DNA from: JAVVHH01 sp032249615
GTDB taxonomy: Bacteria > Pseudomonadota > Alphaproteobacteria > Acetobacterales > Acetobacteraceae
NCBI GenBank assembly: GCA_032249615.1
Contig: JAVVHH010000046.1
Location: forward strand, 1-25,270
Length of the DNA: 25,270 bases
Direction of reading: 5' to 3'
Below are positions 7,903 through 15,722 of this stretch, in pieces. Below the pieces are notes generated by a model. That model ran no database searches, was not told the DNA's origin, and saw nothing but the letters and a program-made list of their open reading frames with translations. Position numbers and translations under genes: made by a program. The stretch's first letter is position 1. The number at the start of each line of letters is the position of its first letter.

Positions 7903-8994
7903 TTGAGGGAAGCGAGGCGTCTGTTCGAGTGCCAGAATTGCGGACAGGTCGTGTTCTTCGAGAACCAGACATGCGGCCGCTGCGGTGATCGGCTGGGCTT
8001 CCTGCCGCAAGCCGTCACGCTCAGCGCGTTGGAGCCCAGCGGGAACGGCTGGACGGCACTGGCCGAGCCGGGATCCGAATGGCGGCCGTGCGCGAACGCT
8101 GAGTTTGATGTCTGCAACTGGTTGGTCCCGGCATCGTCGCCCGAGCGGTTCTGCACGGCTTGCCGGCACAATCGGACGGTTCCGGACCTTTCCGACGCCG
8201 CGAACCTGGCGGCTTGGGGTAAGATGGAACGCGCCAAGCACCGGCTGTTCTACACCTTGCTATGCCTCGGCCTCCCCACCCCGAACCGCAACGACGATCC
8301 AGCGAACGGCCTCGTGTTCGATTTCCTCACCGACAGCGAGGAGCCGGGTGGCAGCAAGGTGATGACGGGTCATGAGGACGGCCTGATCACGTTGGCGGTC
8401 GCCGAGGCCGATGATGCCGAGCGTGAGGCGCGACGGGCGCGCATGGGCGAGCCCTACCGGACCCTCCTCGGCCATTTCCGCCACGAAGTGGGTCATTTCT
8501 ACTGGGATCGGCTGATCCGGGACGGGCAGCGTATCGGGGCCTACCGCGCGATCTTTGGTGACGAGAGCGAGGATTACGGTGCCGCGCTGAAACGGCACTA
8601 TGCCGAGGGTCCTCCGGCCGGTTGGCAGCAGCACTTCGTCAGCGCCTATGCGGCCTCGCACCCTTGGGAGGATTGGGCCGAGAGCTGGGCGCAATACCTG
8701 CACATCGTCGACAGCTTGGAAACGGCCGCCTCGTTCGGCCTGGAAGTGCATCCCAGCATCGATCCAGACCGTGTCCTGCGAACGGACGCTGCGATCGCCC
8801 CCTACGGGTCCCAGCCGTTCAACATTCTGGTCCAGCACTGGCTTCCGCTGACCATCGCGCTGAATGCCATGAACCAGAGCATGGGGCTCAACGACCTTTA
8901 TCCGTTCGTGCTCTCGCCGGCGGTGATCACCAAGCTGAATTTCATCAACGACGTCGTCCACGACCGCGTTCGAGCGGCCGAGAACGGAGGCTAA
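7903..8994 (+). CDS. Putative zinc-binding metallopeptidase (Peptidase_Mx / former DUF2248 type)
   Basis: The 363-residue protein starts with a zinc ribbon (C10, C13, C24, C27), has a second Cys-rich patch (C63, C71, C84, C87), and then a peptidase-like domain with HEVGH at 194-198 inside RHEVGHFYWDRLI. A downstream acidic segment, EDWAESWAQYLHI, is usual for the family. It resembles proteins annotated as putative zinc-binding metallopeptidases; no substrate is established to my knowledge. No signal peptide is visible, so it is probably cytoplasmic. The start is uncertain: TTG at 7903 gives MREARRLFECQNC, while family members usually begin two or three residues before the Leu-Phe of this segment. 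It is convergent with the flavoenzyme gene, and the two share the four bases CTAA (8991-8994). Confidence 0.82.
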   Translation: MREARRLFECQNCGQVVFFENQTCGRCGDRLGFLPQAVTLSALEPSGNGWTALAEPGSEWRPCANAEFDVCNWLVPASSPERFCTACRHNRTVPDLSDAANLAAWGKMERAKHRLFYTLLCLGLPTPNRNDDPANGLVFDFLTDSEEPGGSKVMTGHEDGLITLAVAEADDAEREARRARMGEPYRTLLGHFRHEVGHFYWDRLIRDGQRIGAYRAIFGDESEDYGAALKRHYAEGPPAGWQQHFVSAYAASHPWEDWAESWAQYLHIVDSLETAASFGLEVHPSIDPDRVLRTDAAIAPYGSQPFNILVQHWLPLTIALNAMNQSMGLNDLYPFVLSPAVITKLNFINDVVHDRVRAAENGG

Positions 8995-10100
8995 ACGAAG
9001 CGAGCCGGGTCGGTGGCGGCGAGCACGGCGCCGGCTTGGCCCGGATCCCGGCCGGCGATGACGTCCGCGATCAGCTGCCCCGCCGCCGGCGAGGTCTGGA
9101 TCCCATAGCCGCCCTGGCCCACGCACCAGAAGAAGCCGGGCCCGTCCGGAGCCCAGCCGAAGGCGAGGCTGCCATCCGGCGTGAACGTGCGCAGCCCGGC
9201 CCAGCGACGCTCGACCCGCTGCACGTCGATGGCCAAGGCGCGCTGCATGCGGTCGATCGCAAGGGCCACGTCCAACTCGTCGGGCTGGACGTCATGGGCG
9301 TGCATGGGCGTTTCATCGGCCGGGCTGACCATCAGCCGCGTCCGGGCTTCGGGGCGGCAATACCATTGGCCGCCGACGTCATAGACGGAGGGCCAATCGG
9401 CGACGGGCCAGGGAGCCGGGTCGACGATGCATCCGGTACGCCGCTTCGGCACGAGGCCGAGCGGGCGGATACCGGCCTGGGTGGCGACCTCATCTCCCCA
9501 GGCTCCCGCCGCGTTCACGACGACCGGCGCACGAAAGCAGCCGCCCGTCTCCGTGTCCACTTCCCAGCGTCCCGCCCGGCGCTCGATCCGGCTGCTCCGG
9601 TGGCGGAGCGCCAACTTGCCTCCAGCGGCCCGCAACTGGCGCAAGAACCCCTGGTGCAAGGCCGCGACATCCATGTCGAAGGCGTCGTCCTCGGTGGCGG
9701 CCTCTGCCGCGTAGCCCGGTCGCAGCGCCGGCACCATCGCTTCCGCCTCGTGCGGCTCGATGGACCGCACCTCCCTGGCCTCGCGCAGGTAATCCGCCAT
9801 CTCGGCCGCTTGATCGGCGCGCGCCAGCATCAGCACGGCGCGGCGGCGCAGGAGCGGCACGTCGGTGAAGCCGGGCGGCGGCGATTCGAAAAACGCGCGG
9901 GACAAGCCGGTGAGTTGGCGCACGTCCGCCGGGCCGTAGTTGAGAACCCACAACGCCGCCGACCGGCCGGTCGTATGGTAGCCGGCCTGCTCCTCTGCCT
10001 CGATCAGTGCGACCCGGCGGTCGTTCGCCAGGTGGGCGGCGACCGTCGCGCCAGCGATCCCGCCGCCGATGACGACGGCGTCCACATCATGCGTGTCCAT
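8991..10100 (-). CDS. FAD-dependent oxidoreductase, D-arginine dehydrogenase (DauA)-like
   Basis: The 369-residue protein is a DAO-fold flavoenzyme. It begins with the FAD-binding GGGIAG motif (12-17) ending in E34, then GYHTTGRSAA (40-49), and closes with FFWCVGQGGYGIQTSPA, the glycine-rich FAD loop. It resembles Pseudomonas D-arginine dehydrogenase along its length (PKRR, HDVQPDELD, RRWAGLRTF), so oxidation of a D-amino acid or related amine to a keto acid is likely. As I recall the Pseudomonas enzyme, His48 and the guanidinium-binding Glu87 are replaced here by L50 and V89, while Tyr53 is kept as Y55. The substrate is therefore probably not arginine. It lies 3 bases after dctM on the same strand, so it likely acts on what the TRAP system imports. 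Confidence 0.85.
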   Translation of the reverse strand: MDTHDVDAVVIGGGIAGATVAAHLANDRRVALIEAEEQAGYHTTGRSAALWVLNYGPADVRQLTGLSRAFFESPPPGFTDVPLLRRRAVLMLARADQAAEMADYLREAREVRSIEPHEAEAMVPALRPGYAAEAATEDDAFDMDVAALHQGFLRQLRAAGGKLALRHRSSRIERRAGRWEVDTETGGCFRAPVVVNAAGAWGDEVATQAGIRPLGLVPKRRTGCIVDPAPWPVADWPSVYDVGGQWYCRPEARTRLMVSPADETPMHAHDVQPDELDVALAIDRMQRALAIDVQRVERRWAGLRTFTPDGSLAFGWAPDGPGFFWCVGQGGYGIQTSPAAGQLIADVIAGRDPGQAGAVLAATDPARFV

Positions 10101-10103
10101 TGT

Positions 10104-11447
10104 CTAGCCGTAGACGAGGTTCGGCAGACCCATCGCGATGCCCGGCACGACGGACAGGATGACGACGGCGATCGCCATCAGGATGACGAAGGGCAGGGTG
10201 CCCCAGATGATCGGCCCCAAGCCGATATCCGGCGCGATCCGGTTGATGACGAAGATGTTGAGCCCGACCGGCGGATGGATCAGGCCCATTTCCATCACCA
10301 CCGCCATCACCACGCCGAACCACACCAGGTCGAACCCGGCGGCCTTGAGGGGCGGCAGGATGATCGGGGCGGTCATGAGGATGATGGAGACGGGCGGCAG
10401 GAAGAACCCGAGCGCCACTACCAGCAGCAGGATCGCGAACAGCAGAAGCCAGCGGCTCAGGTGGAGGCTGACGATCCAGCCGGCGGCGTCCTGACTGATG
10501 TGCAGGTAGCTCATCACGTAGGAGTAGAGCAGGCTCATGCCGATGATCATCAGCAGCATGCCGCTCTCGCCGAGCGTGCCGGCGAAGATGGGCTTGAGGT
10601 CACCGACCCGATAGGCACTGTAGACGATCGCGATGAGCGCCAGAGCCAGCACGGCGCCGAGCCCGGCGGTCTCGCTTGGTGTGGCGATACCGCCGTAGAG
10701 GGCGACCATCACGCCGGTGAGCAGGATCAGGAACGGCACGACCCGCGGCAGGGCGGCGAGGCGTTCGCGCATGGTGTAGCGGTCCTGGCGCAGGATCTCG
10801 CTGCGCAAGCCGCCGCCGGCTGCTGTGGCCGTGGCGGTGGCAAACTCTTTGCGCCAGTTCAGGATCGCGTAGGTCGAGAACAGCACGACTAACAGAATGC
10901 CGGGGCCGATGCCGGCCAGGAACAGCCGGCCGAGCGATTGTTCCGCGGCGACGGCATACAGGATGAGCACGATGCTGGGCGGCAGCAGGATGCCGAGCGT
11001 GCCGCCCGCGGCGACCAACCCGGCGGCGAACCCTGGCGAGTAGCCGCGGCGGCGCATCTCGGGGATACCGGAGCTGCCGATGGCGCTGCAGGTCGCGGGG
11101 CTGGAGCCGGCCATGGCTGCGAACAGCCCGCAGGCGATCACCACCGCGACGCCCAGCCCTCCGGGCACCCGCCCGAGCCAGGCGTGGAGCGCGTCGTAGA
11201 GGTCTTTGCCGGCGCGGGATTTGCCGATCGCCGCACCCTTGAGGATGAACAGTGGAATGGTCAGCAGCGTAATGCTGGCCAGTTCCTCGTAGACGTTCTG
11301 CGCGACGGTATCCAAGGAGGCGGCCGGCATGAAAGCCAGCATGAAGACCGTGGCGACGCCGCCGAGCGCGAACGCGATGGGCATGCCGGAAAACAGCGCG
11401 ACCAAGGTCGCGCCGCCATACATGAGCCCGATCTGCAGCGTGTTCAT
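10104..11447 (-). CDS. dctM: TRAP transporter large permease, DctM type
   Basis: The 447-residue protein is the large membrane subunit of a tripartite ATP-independent periplasmic transporter, which uses the sodium gradient to import organic acids. It is almost entirely hydrophobic, with about a dozen membrane segments. Family motifs seen include SGMPIAFALGGVA, TIPLFILKGAAI, CGLFAAMAGSSPATCSAIGS, GGTLGILLPPSIVLI and, near the C-terminus, LIHPPVGLNIFVINRI. ATG at 11447 gives MNTLQIGLMYGG and overlaps the dctQ stop (ATGA), so translation is coupled. The longer open frame upstream lies inside dctQ and is not used. The ligand is decided by dctP, not by this subunit. Confidence 0.94.
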   Translation of the reverse strand: MNTLQIGLMYGGATLVALFSGMPIAFALGGVATVFMLAFMPAASLDTVAQNVYEELASITLLTIPLFILKGAAIGKSRAGKDLYDALHAWLGRVPGGLGVAVVIACGLFAAMAGSSPATCSAIGSSGIPEMRRRGYSPGFAAGLVAAGGTLGILLPPSIVLILYAVAAEQSLGRLFLAGIGPGILLVVLFSTYAILNWRKEFATATATAAGGGLRSEILRQDRYTMRERLAALPRVVPFLILLTGVMVALYGGIATPSETAGLGAVLALALIAIVYSAYRVGDLKPIFAGTLGESGMLLMIIGMSLLYSYVMSYLHISQDAAGWIVSLHLSRWLLLFAILLLVVALGFFLPPVSIILMTAPIILPPLKAAGFDLVWFGVVMAVVMEMGLIHPPVGLNIFVINRIAPDIGLGPIIWGTLPFVILMAIAVVILSVVPGIAMGLPNLVYG

Positions 11448-12067
11448 CGCAGCGCCCGTTCCCCGTCGACGGAATTGACCGGAAGCGGCGGCGACGGCGC
11501 GAGATGGGCCGGGTCGCTCTCGCGATGCCGGCTGCCGACGACCTGAAGCAGCAATTGCAGCGAGAGCAGGCTCATGCCGAGCGCCATGCAACCATAGGGG
11601 ATCCAGAGCGGCGGCCCCCAGGCGGAGGGGGTGGTTTGGCCCTCGTCCCAAGCCTCGTAGAACAGGGCCCAGCTTTTCCACGCGAAGAAGGTGACGAAGA
11701 GGAAGCTCAGCAGATCCGCCAGCACGCGGCGCACCTCATCGAGGCCGGGCGGCAGCACATGGGTCAGCGCGTCGATGGCGACGTGACCGCGCCGGGCCTG
11801 AATCCAGGCGGCGGCGCCGAAGGTGGCGCCGATCAGCAGAAAGGTGCTGAGCTCATCCTGCCAATCGCTCGGGATCGCGAAGAAGTAGCGGCCCATCACC
11901 TCCCACGTCAGCACGAGGCCGGCCGCGGCGATGGCGATGGCGGAGACCACCGCGAGCACGCCGTTCACGACGCCCAGGGCCGATTGGGCCGCGCCGAGCG
12001 CCCCCGAGCGCGGCACGTCGGCCACCGGGATCGACCCGGCGGCAGCGTCGATCCCGTGCGTGCTCAC
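11444..12067 (-). CDS. dctQ: TRAP transporter small permease, DctQ type
   Basis: This is the small four-helix membrane subunit of the TRAP transporter, which pairs with DctM. The 207-residue form begins with GTG at 12067 (VSTHGIDAAAG), whose first bases overlap the dctP stop (GTGA), a typical coupled start. A longer open frame to 12163 would add an arginine-rich stretch lying inside dctP and is unlikely. Membrane segments are visible at the start (GVLAVVSAIAIAAAGLVLTW), followed by EVMGRYFF, WQDELSTFLLIGATFGAAAW, RRGHVAIDAL and a final LGMSLLSLQLLLQVV. The E-x-x-x-RYFF and W-x-x-E-L motifs are typical of DctQ. The C-terminal tail is hydrophilic. Confidence 0.9.
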   Translation of the reverse strand: MSTHGIDAAAGSIPVADVPRSGALGAAQSALGVVNGVLAVVSAIAIAAAGLVLTWEVMGRYFFAIPSDWQDELSTFLLIGATFGAAAWIQARRGHVAIDALTHVLPPGLDEVRRVLADLLSFLFVTFFAWKSWALFYEAWDEGQTTPSAWGPPLWIPYGCMALGMSLLSLQLLLQVVGSRHRESDPAHLAPSPPLPVNSVDGERALR

Positions 12068-13086
12068 GTCGAGACGGCTTCTGCGGCCTTGAGCAGGGCG
12101 GCGTTCGCGGCGCTCCTGTCGGCGTAATCCTTCCAGGCCGTGCTTTCGGCCAGCGGACGCCATTTCGCGATGGCTGCCGCGTCCATGTCCCGCACGGTCG
12201 CGCCAGCCTTGGCGTACACTTCCCCGAGTTGCTTATCGTCCGCCTTGGCGGACTCCAGCGCGAAGGGCTCCATCGATTGGCCGACCTGGTCGAGCACCTT
12301 GCGCTGATCGGCCGGCAAGCTGTCATAGACCTGCTTGGAGATCAGCAGCGGCTCGAACATGAACCAGAAGCTGCCCTTCTGGCCGGTTGTCACGGCCTTG
12401 CTGATCTCCTCGAGACGGAACGAGATCAGGCTTGTCGACGACGTCACGGCCGCGTCGAGCGAGCCGGTCTGCATCGCGGCGTAGATCTCGTTGCTCGGGA
12501 CGGAGCTGATGATGCCGCCGGCCTGCTTGAGCATCAGGTCGAACTCGCGCGAGCCGCCGCGGATCTTCAGGCCCTTGGTGTCGTCCGGGACGACGACGGG
12601 GGTGGCCCGTGAGGCGATGCCGCCCGCCTGCCAGATCCAGGTGAGGATCTTGACGCCGCGCTTCTCCAGAAGTGCGCTGAGCTCCTCGCCGACCTTGGCG
12701 CCCTTCCACGCCATGCCTTGCTCGTAGGTCGTGACCAGGCACGGCATGAGGCCGATATTGACCTCCGGCACCTCACCGCCGGCGTAGGCGAGCGGGTAGA
12801 GCGACAGGTCGAGCGCGCCGCGGCGGAGCGCGGAGAACTGGGCCACGGTCTTCATCAGGGAAGAGCCGGGATAAATCTCGAACTTCAACTCGCCGTTGGT
12901 CTGCTTGGTGACTTCGGCTGCGAACTTGCGGGTGAGGCGGTCGCGGAAGTCGCCGGCATCGGCGGTGCCACCGGGAAATTGATGGCTGATCTTGAGGGTG
13001 CGCGGCTCGGCGGAGGCCGGTCCGGCACGCAGCAGCGCCGGGGCGGCCAGCATGGACCCCATCATGAGGCGGCGGGTAAAGGACAT
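12064..13086 (-). CDS. dctP: TRAP transporter periplasmic solute-binding protein, DctP type
   Basis: DctP captures the substrate in the periplasm and delivers it to DctQM. The 340-residue precursor has an N-terminal signal with paired arginines (TRRLMMGSMLAAPALL), possibly Tat-type, and a likely cleavage after ASA (residue 26). The mature protein begins EPRTLKISHQFPGG, a usual DctP opening, and contains KGLKIRGGSREFDLMLK, whose conserved Arg pairs with the carboxylate of ligands in this family, then PSNEIYAAMQTGSLDAAV. ATG at 13086 has a GGGAG ribosome site six bases upstream; the longer frame upstream lacks support. It is the first gene of dctP-dctQ-dctM-flavoenzyme and is divergent from a NUDIX gene. 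The ligand is unknown; an organic acid or D-amino acid is plausible. Confidence 0.92.
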   Translation of the reverse strand: MSFTRRLMMGSMLAAPALLRAGPASAEPRTLKISHQFPGGTADAGDFRDRLTRKFAAEVTKQTNGELKFEIYPGSSLMKTVAQFSALRRGALDLSLYPLAYAGGEVPEVNIGLMPCLVTTYEQGMAWKGAKVGEELSALLEKRGVKILTWIWQAGGIASRATPVVVPDDTKGLKIRGGSREFDLMLKQAGGIISSVPSNEIYAAMQTGSLDAAVTSSTSLISFRLEEISKAVTTGQKGSFWFMFEPLLISKQVYDSLPADQRKVLDQVGQSMEPFALESAKADDKQLGEVYAKAGATVRDMDAAAIAKWRPLAESTAWKDYADRSAANAALLKAAEAVST

Positions 13087-13138
13087 CTCGTGCTCCCAAA
13101 ACTCGTTCAGCGCTTCTCGGCCGACGCTCTCTCGCATT

Positions 13139-13603
13139 ATGAGTGCAGCATGCAGGGACAACAAGCGCGTGGGTGACCGGCAATATCCGGCGCGGCCCCT
13201 GGTCGGGATCGGGGTCGTGCTGCTGAAGCCCGGCGCCGTTCTGCTGGTTCGCCGGGCCAGGGCGCCGTCGCTCGGGCAGTGGGCGCTGCCCGGCGGCGCG
13301 CAGGAACTCGGGGAGACGGCGGAGGAGGCCGCGCGGCGGGAGCTGCGGGAGGAGGCCGGGCTGGAAGCCGGGCCGTTGCATCTGGCGGCGCATGTCGACA
13401 GCATCCATCGCGACCCGGCCGGACGCGTGGAGTTCCACTACACCATTCTCGATTTCGCGGCCGCGTGGCAGGGCGGTGATCCCGCCCCCGGCGACGACGT
13501 CTCCGACGCGTGCTTCGCCTCGCTCGACGCGCTCGCTCCCTATGATCTGTGGAGCGAAGCGCACCGGGTGATCGGGCTTGCGCGGTCCATCATGAAGTTC
13601 TGA
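13139..13603 (+). CDS. NUDIX hydrolase
   Basis: This 154-residue cytoplasmic hydrolase would cleave a nucleoside diphosphate linked to another group. It carries a complete NUDIX box: G53, E59, then RELREEAGL at 67-75 (pattern G-x5-E-x7-R-E-U-x-E-E-x-G-U), preceded by LGQWALPGG. The first strand, VGIGVVLL, and the RRARAP segment resemble small ADP-ribose pyrophosphatase-like NUDIX proteins, but the substrate cannot be named. The start is ATG at 13139; GTG at 13169, which skips the first ten residues, is an alternative. It begins 52 bases from divergent dctP and ends 18 bases before the uronate dehydrogenase-like gene, so the two are probably co-transcribed. Confidence 0.88.
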   Translation: MSAACRDNKRVGDRQYPARPLVGIGVVLLKPGAVLLVRRARAPSLGQWALPGGAQELGETAEEAARRELREEAGLEAGPLHLAAHVDSIHRDPAGRVEFHYTILDFAAAWQGGDPAPGDDVSDACFASLDALAPYDLWSEAHRVIGLARSIMKF

Positions 13604-13621
13604 CAGCCTCGAGGGAGCACC

Positions 13622-14413
13622 ATGCCAAGCACACCCGACAAACCCGTCCTCATCACGGGCGCCTCCGGCAATCTCGGCCGTTTCCTGGCGCGGACGTTGG
13701 CCGCGGAGGGATGGACGCTGCGGCTGACCGACATGGTGCCATTCCCCGACGCGCTGCCCGAGAGGGCGAGCTTCCGCCGGATCGACCTGGCGGACGCGCT
13801 CGAGGTGGTGCGGCTGGTCGAAGGCTGCGGGTTGGTTCTGCATTTCGGCGGCGCTTCCACCGATGAATGGGCGTTCGAGTCGGTCGTCGACGCCAATCTG
13901 CGCGGCCTCTATCACGTCTACGAAGGCGCCCGGCTGGCGAAGGCGAGAGTCGTGTTCGCCAGCTCCAACCACGCGATAGGTTTCCACGAACGGTCCGAGA
14001 CGCTCGACGCCGATTGTTCGCTGCTGCCGGACAGCCTGTATGGCGCCTCCAAGGCGTTCGGCGAGGTTCTGGCGAGGCTGTACTGGTTGAAGCACCAAGT
14101 CGAAACTGTCCTGGTCCGCATCGGCTCGTGCTTTCCGGAGCCGGTCGACGAACGCATGCTGTCGACCTGGCTGTCCTACCCCGACCTCGGCCGCATGATG
14201 ATCGCCTGCGGAACCGCGCCGGCCGTCGGCTGCTCGCTGCTGTGGGGCGCGTCGAACAATTCGCGCAGCTTCTGGGGCAAGGACGACCGCAAGGCCATTG
14301 GCTGGGCGCCGCAGGACAGCGCGGACACGTTCGCCAACGCGGTGCTCGGCAAGGTGAGCGGCGATCCGGTCGCCGAGAAATACCAGGGCGGCATCTACAC
14401 CGCCCGGGGGTGA
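13622..14413 (+). CDS. udh: NAD-dependent oxidoreductase, uronate dehydrogenase-like
   Basis: This 263-residue extended short-chain dehydrogenase closely resembles Agrobacterium uronate dehydrogenase as I remember it. That enzyme oxidises glucuronate or galacturonate to the aldarolactone with NAD+. Visible are the nucleotide-binding motif GASGNLGR (13-20), D37 for NAD preference, the catalytic S115 in FASSNHAIGF, and Y140-x3-K144 in LYGASK. The segments VRIGSCFPEP, RMLSTWLSYPDL and WGASNN match the Udh pattern. The length equals the family. A GAGGGAG ribosome site precedes ATG 13622. It follows a NUDIX gene and is divergent from a TRAP operon; TRAP systems and Udh co-occur in uronate use elsewhere, so the transporter might feed it. 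A different sugar or polyol substrate is possible. Confidence 0.8.
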   Translation: MPSTPDKPVLITGASGNLGRFLARTLAAEGWTLRLTDMVPFPDALPERASFRRIDLADALEVVRLVEGCGLVLHFGGASTDEWAFESVVDANLRGLYHVYEGARLAKARVVFASSNHAIGFHERSETLDADCSLLPDSLYGASKAFGEVLARLYWLKHQVETVLVRIGSCFPEPVDERMLSTWLSYPDLGRMMIACGTAPAVGCSLLWGASNNSRSFWGKDDRKAIGWAPQDSADTFANAVLGKVSGDPVAEKYQGGIYTARG

Positions 14414-14420
14414 CGGCCGT

Positions 14421-14711
14421 TCAGCTCCGGCGGCGGCGGGGCGAGGTGTTGCCGATGTTCAGCGTCGTCGCCATGCCGACGCAGATCAGGCCGAGGCAGG
14501 CCGGGATCAGCCACATGGGGCGGATCATGAACGGCACCTCGACCCAATTCCACACCCAGGTCAGGCTGTGTTGACGCAGCCATGTCAGCCCGTTGCTGTC
14601 ATACATCACGAGGCCCTGGCCCAAGGTGAGGCCTGGTGGCGTCAGGGCGCCGATCGCGACGGAGGCCACCAGGAAGATGGCCGCGAAGACCGCGAAGATT
14701 CGAGCCGCCAT
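14421..14711 (-). CDS. Small two-helix membrane protein downstream of msrP
   Basis: I do not recognise this 96-residue protein. It has two predicted membrane helices (about 4-23, and 66-84 in MWLIPACLGLICVGMATTL), separated by a roughly 40-residue loop rich in Trp (TWLRQHSLTWVWNW), and a positive tail, PRRRRS, suggesting both ends face the cytoplasm. Its ATG shares a base with the msrP stop (TAATG at 14713-14709), so the two are translated together. In many bacteria msrP is followed by msrQ, a haem-binding membrane protein of about 200 residues with several helices. This protein is far too short and has only one His (about residue 48). It may anchor MsrP or donate electrons to it, but that is inference from position. 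Confidence 0.75.
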   Translation of the reverse strand: MAARIFAVFAAIFLVASVAIGALTPPGLTLGQGLVMYDSNGLTWLRQHSLTWVWNWVEVPFMIRPMWLIPACLGLICVGMATTLNIGNTSPRRRRS

Positions 14712-15631
14712 TACATGAACAACCGATCGGTCGGCATGCCGGCATAGAGGCTCGCAACCTGTGCGCCATAGCCGTTGTACATCTGGGTCGGCACGCGCTC
14801 GCCGGTGCCGAGCAAGCGCTCGGTTGCCTGGCTCCAGCGCGGATGCGGCACGTCGGGGTTCACGTTGGCCCAGAACCCGTATTCGGACGGCTGGGTCGAC
14901 TGCCACGAGTTCACCGGCTGCTTGTCGGTGAAGGTGAGCCGGACGATCGACTTGATCGACTTGAAGCCATATTTCCACGGCACGACGAGGCGGATCGGGG
15001 CGCCATCCTGCTTGGGCAGATCCTTGCCGTACATCCCGGTTGCCATGAACGTCAGGACGTTGTTGGCCTCGTCCATCCGCAACCCCTCGCGGTAGGGCCA
15101 GTCGATGATGGAAAGGCGCAGCCCGGGCATGACCTTCGGGTCGGTCAACGTCTCCATCTCGACATACTTGGCCGCGGAGGTCGGGGCGGCGATGCGGATC
15201 AGTTCGCTCATGGGGAACCCGGTCCACGGCACCGTCATCGCCCAGGCCTCCACGCAGCGGTGGCGGTAGACGCGCTGCTCGAGCTTGACCTTCTTGAGCA
15301 GGTCGTCCAGCCCAAGGGTCATGGGCTTGTCGACCAAACCATCGATCTTGATCGACCACGGCGTGATCGGAAGGCGCTGCGCTGCGCGGTAGATCGACTT
15401 GTCGGTGCCGAATTCGTAGAAGTTGTTGTAGGTGGTCGCGTCGCTCTCCGGCGTGATCGGCCGGCCGGCGCTGGCAAACGCCGGGTCCATCGGCGCGCCC
15501 TGCGCCCGGGCCGCCCGCGGCAGTAGCAGGCCGGCGGCAGCCCCGGCCAAGGCGGCGCGACGCCCGATGACGATGGCTTCAGGCGTTACCAGGCGCTCGC
15601 TGATCTCCCAATCGCGCTTGTTCAAGATCAT
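14711..15631 (-). CDS. msrP: Protein-methionine-sulfoxide reductase catalytic subunit MsrP
   Basis: MsrP (YedY) repairs oxidised methionines in periplasmic proteins with a mononuclear molybdopterin cofactor. The 306-residue precursor has a Tat signal (IGRRAALAGAAAGLLLP, RR at 24-25) ending near ARA-QG (about 43-44). The Mo ligand is C126 in YRHRCVEAW, with WTGFPMSELI following, and NNFYEFGTDKS near residue 70 is a family hallmark. GAPIRLVVPWKYGFKSIKS is also characteristic. ATG at 15631 gives MILNKRDWEISE, the common family start, with GGAAGG about 9 bases upstream; the frame could begin at GTG 15661. The electron donor MsrQ is not adjacent; a small membrane protein takes its place. It is another molybdopterin user in this window. 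Confidence 0.93.
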   Translation of the reverse strand: MILNKRDWEISERLVTPEAIVIGRRAALAGAAAGLLLPRAARAQGAPMDPAFASAGRPITPESDATTYNNFYEFGTDKSIYRAAQRLPITPWSIKIDGLVDKPMTLGLDDLLKKVKLEQRVYRHRCVEAWAMTVPWTGFPMSELIRIAAPTSAAKYVEMETLTDPKVMPGLRLSIIDWPYREGLRMDEANNVLTFMATGMYGKDLPKQDGAPIRLVVPWKYGFKSIKSIVRLTFTDKQPVNSWQSTQPSEYGFWANVNPDVPHPRWSQATERLLGTGERVPTQMYNGYGAQVASLYAGMPTDRLFM

Positions 15632-15709
15632 GGACGAGGGCCTTCCGTGCCGGTCTGCCACAGATTGAATTTAAATGGTGCGGGTGCAAGGGTCGCGTCA
15701 AGCGCGATC

Positions 15710-15715
15710 GAGGAG
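15710..15715 (+). promoter_or_regulatory. Ribosome binding site that fixes the desulfhydrase start
   Basis: GAGGAG lies 7 bases before ATG 15723. It favours that start over the in-frame ATG at 15675, which would add a basic 16-residue extension and overlaps the AT-rich ATTTAAAT patch (15669-15676) in the divergent msrP control region. Confidence 0.7.
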
Positions 15716-15722
15716 TTCGCCC

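Noticed and set aside
7432..8241. N-terminal extension of the DUF1217 open frame (to 543 residues)
   Set aside because: It crosses a separate small gene and the start of the divergent metallopeptidase, and its composition does not resemble the DUF1217 part. The start at 7431 fits the family length.
8622..10892. 756-residue open frame on the plus strand
   Set aside because: It runs antisense to the flavoenzyme and dctM, is rich in Arg, Gln, His and Asp in the way of GC-rich shadow frames, and shows no recognisable domain. The minus-strand genes have clear family motifs.
13087..13404. N-terminal extension of dctP (to 446 residues)
   Set aside because: It overlaps the NUDIX gene, and the true signal peptide begins at 13086 behind a good ribosome site.
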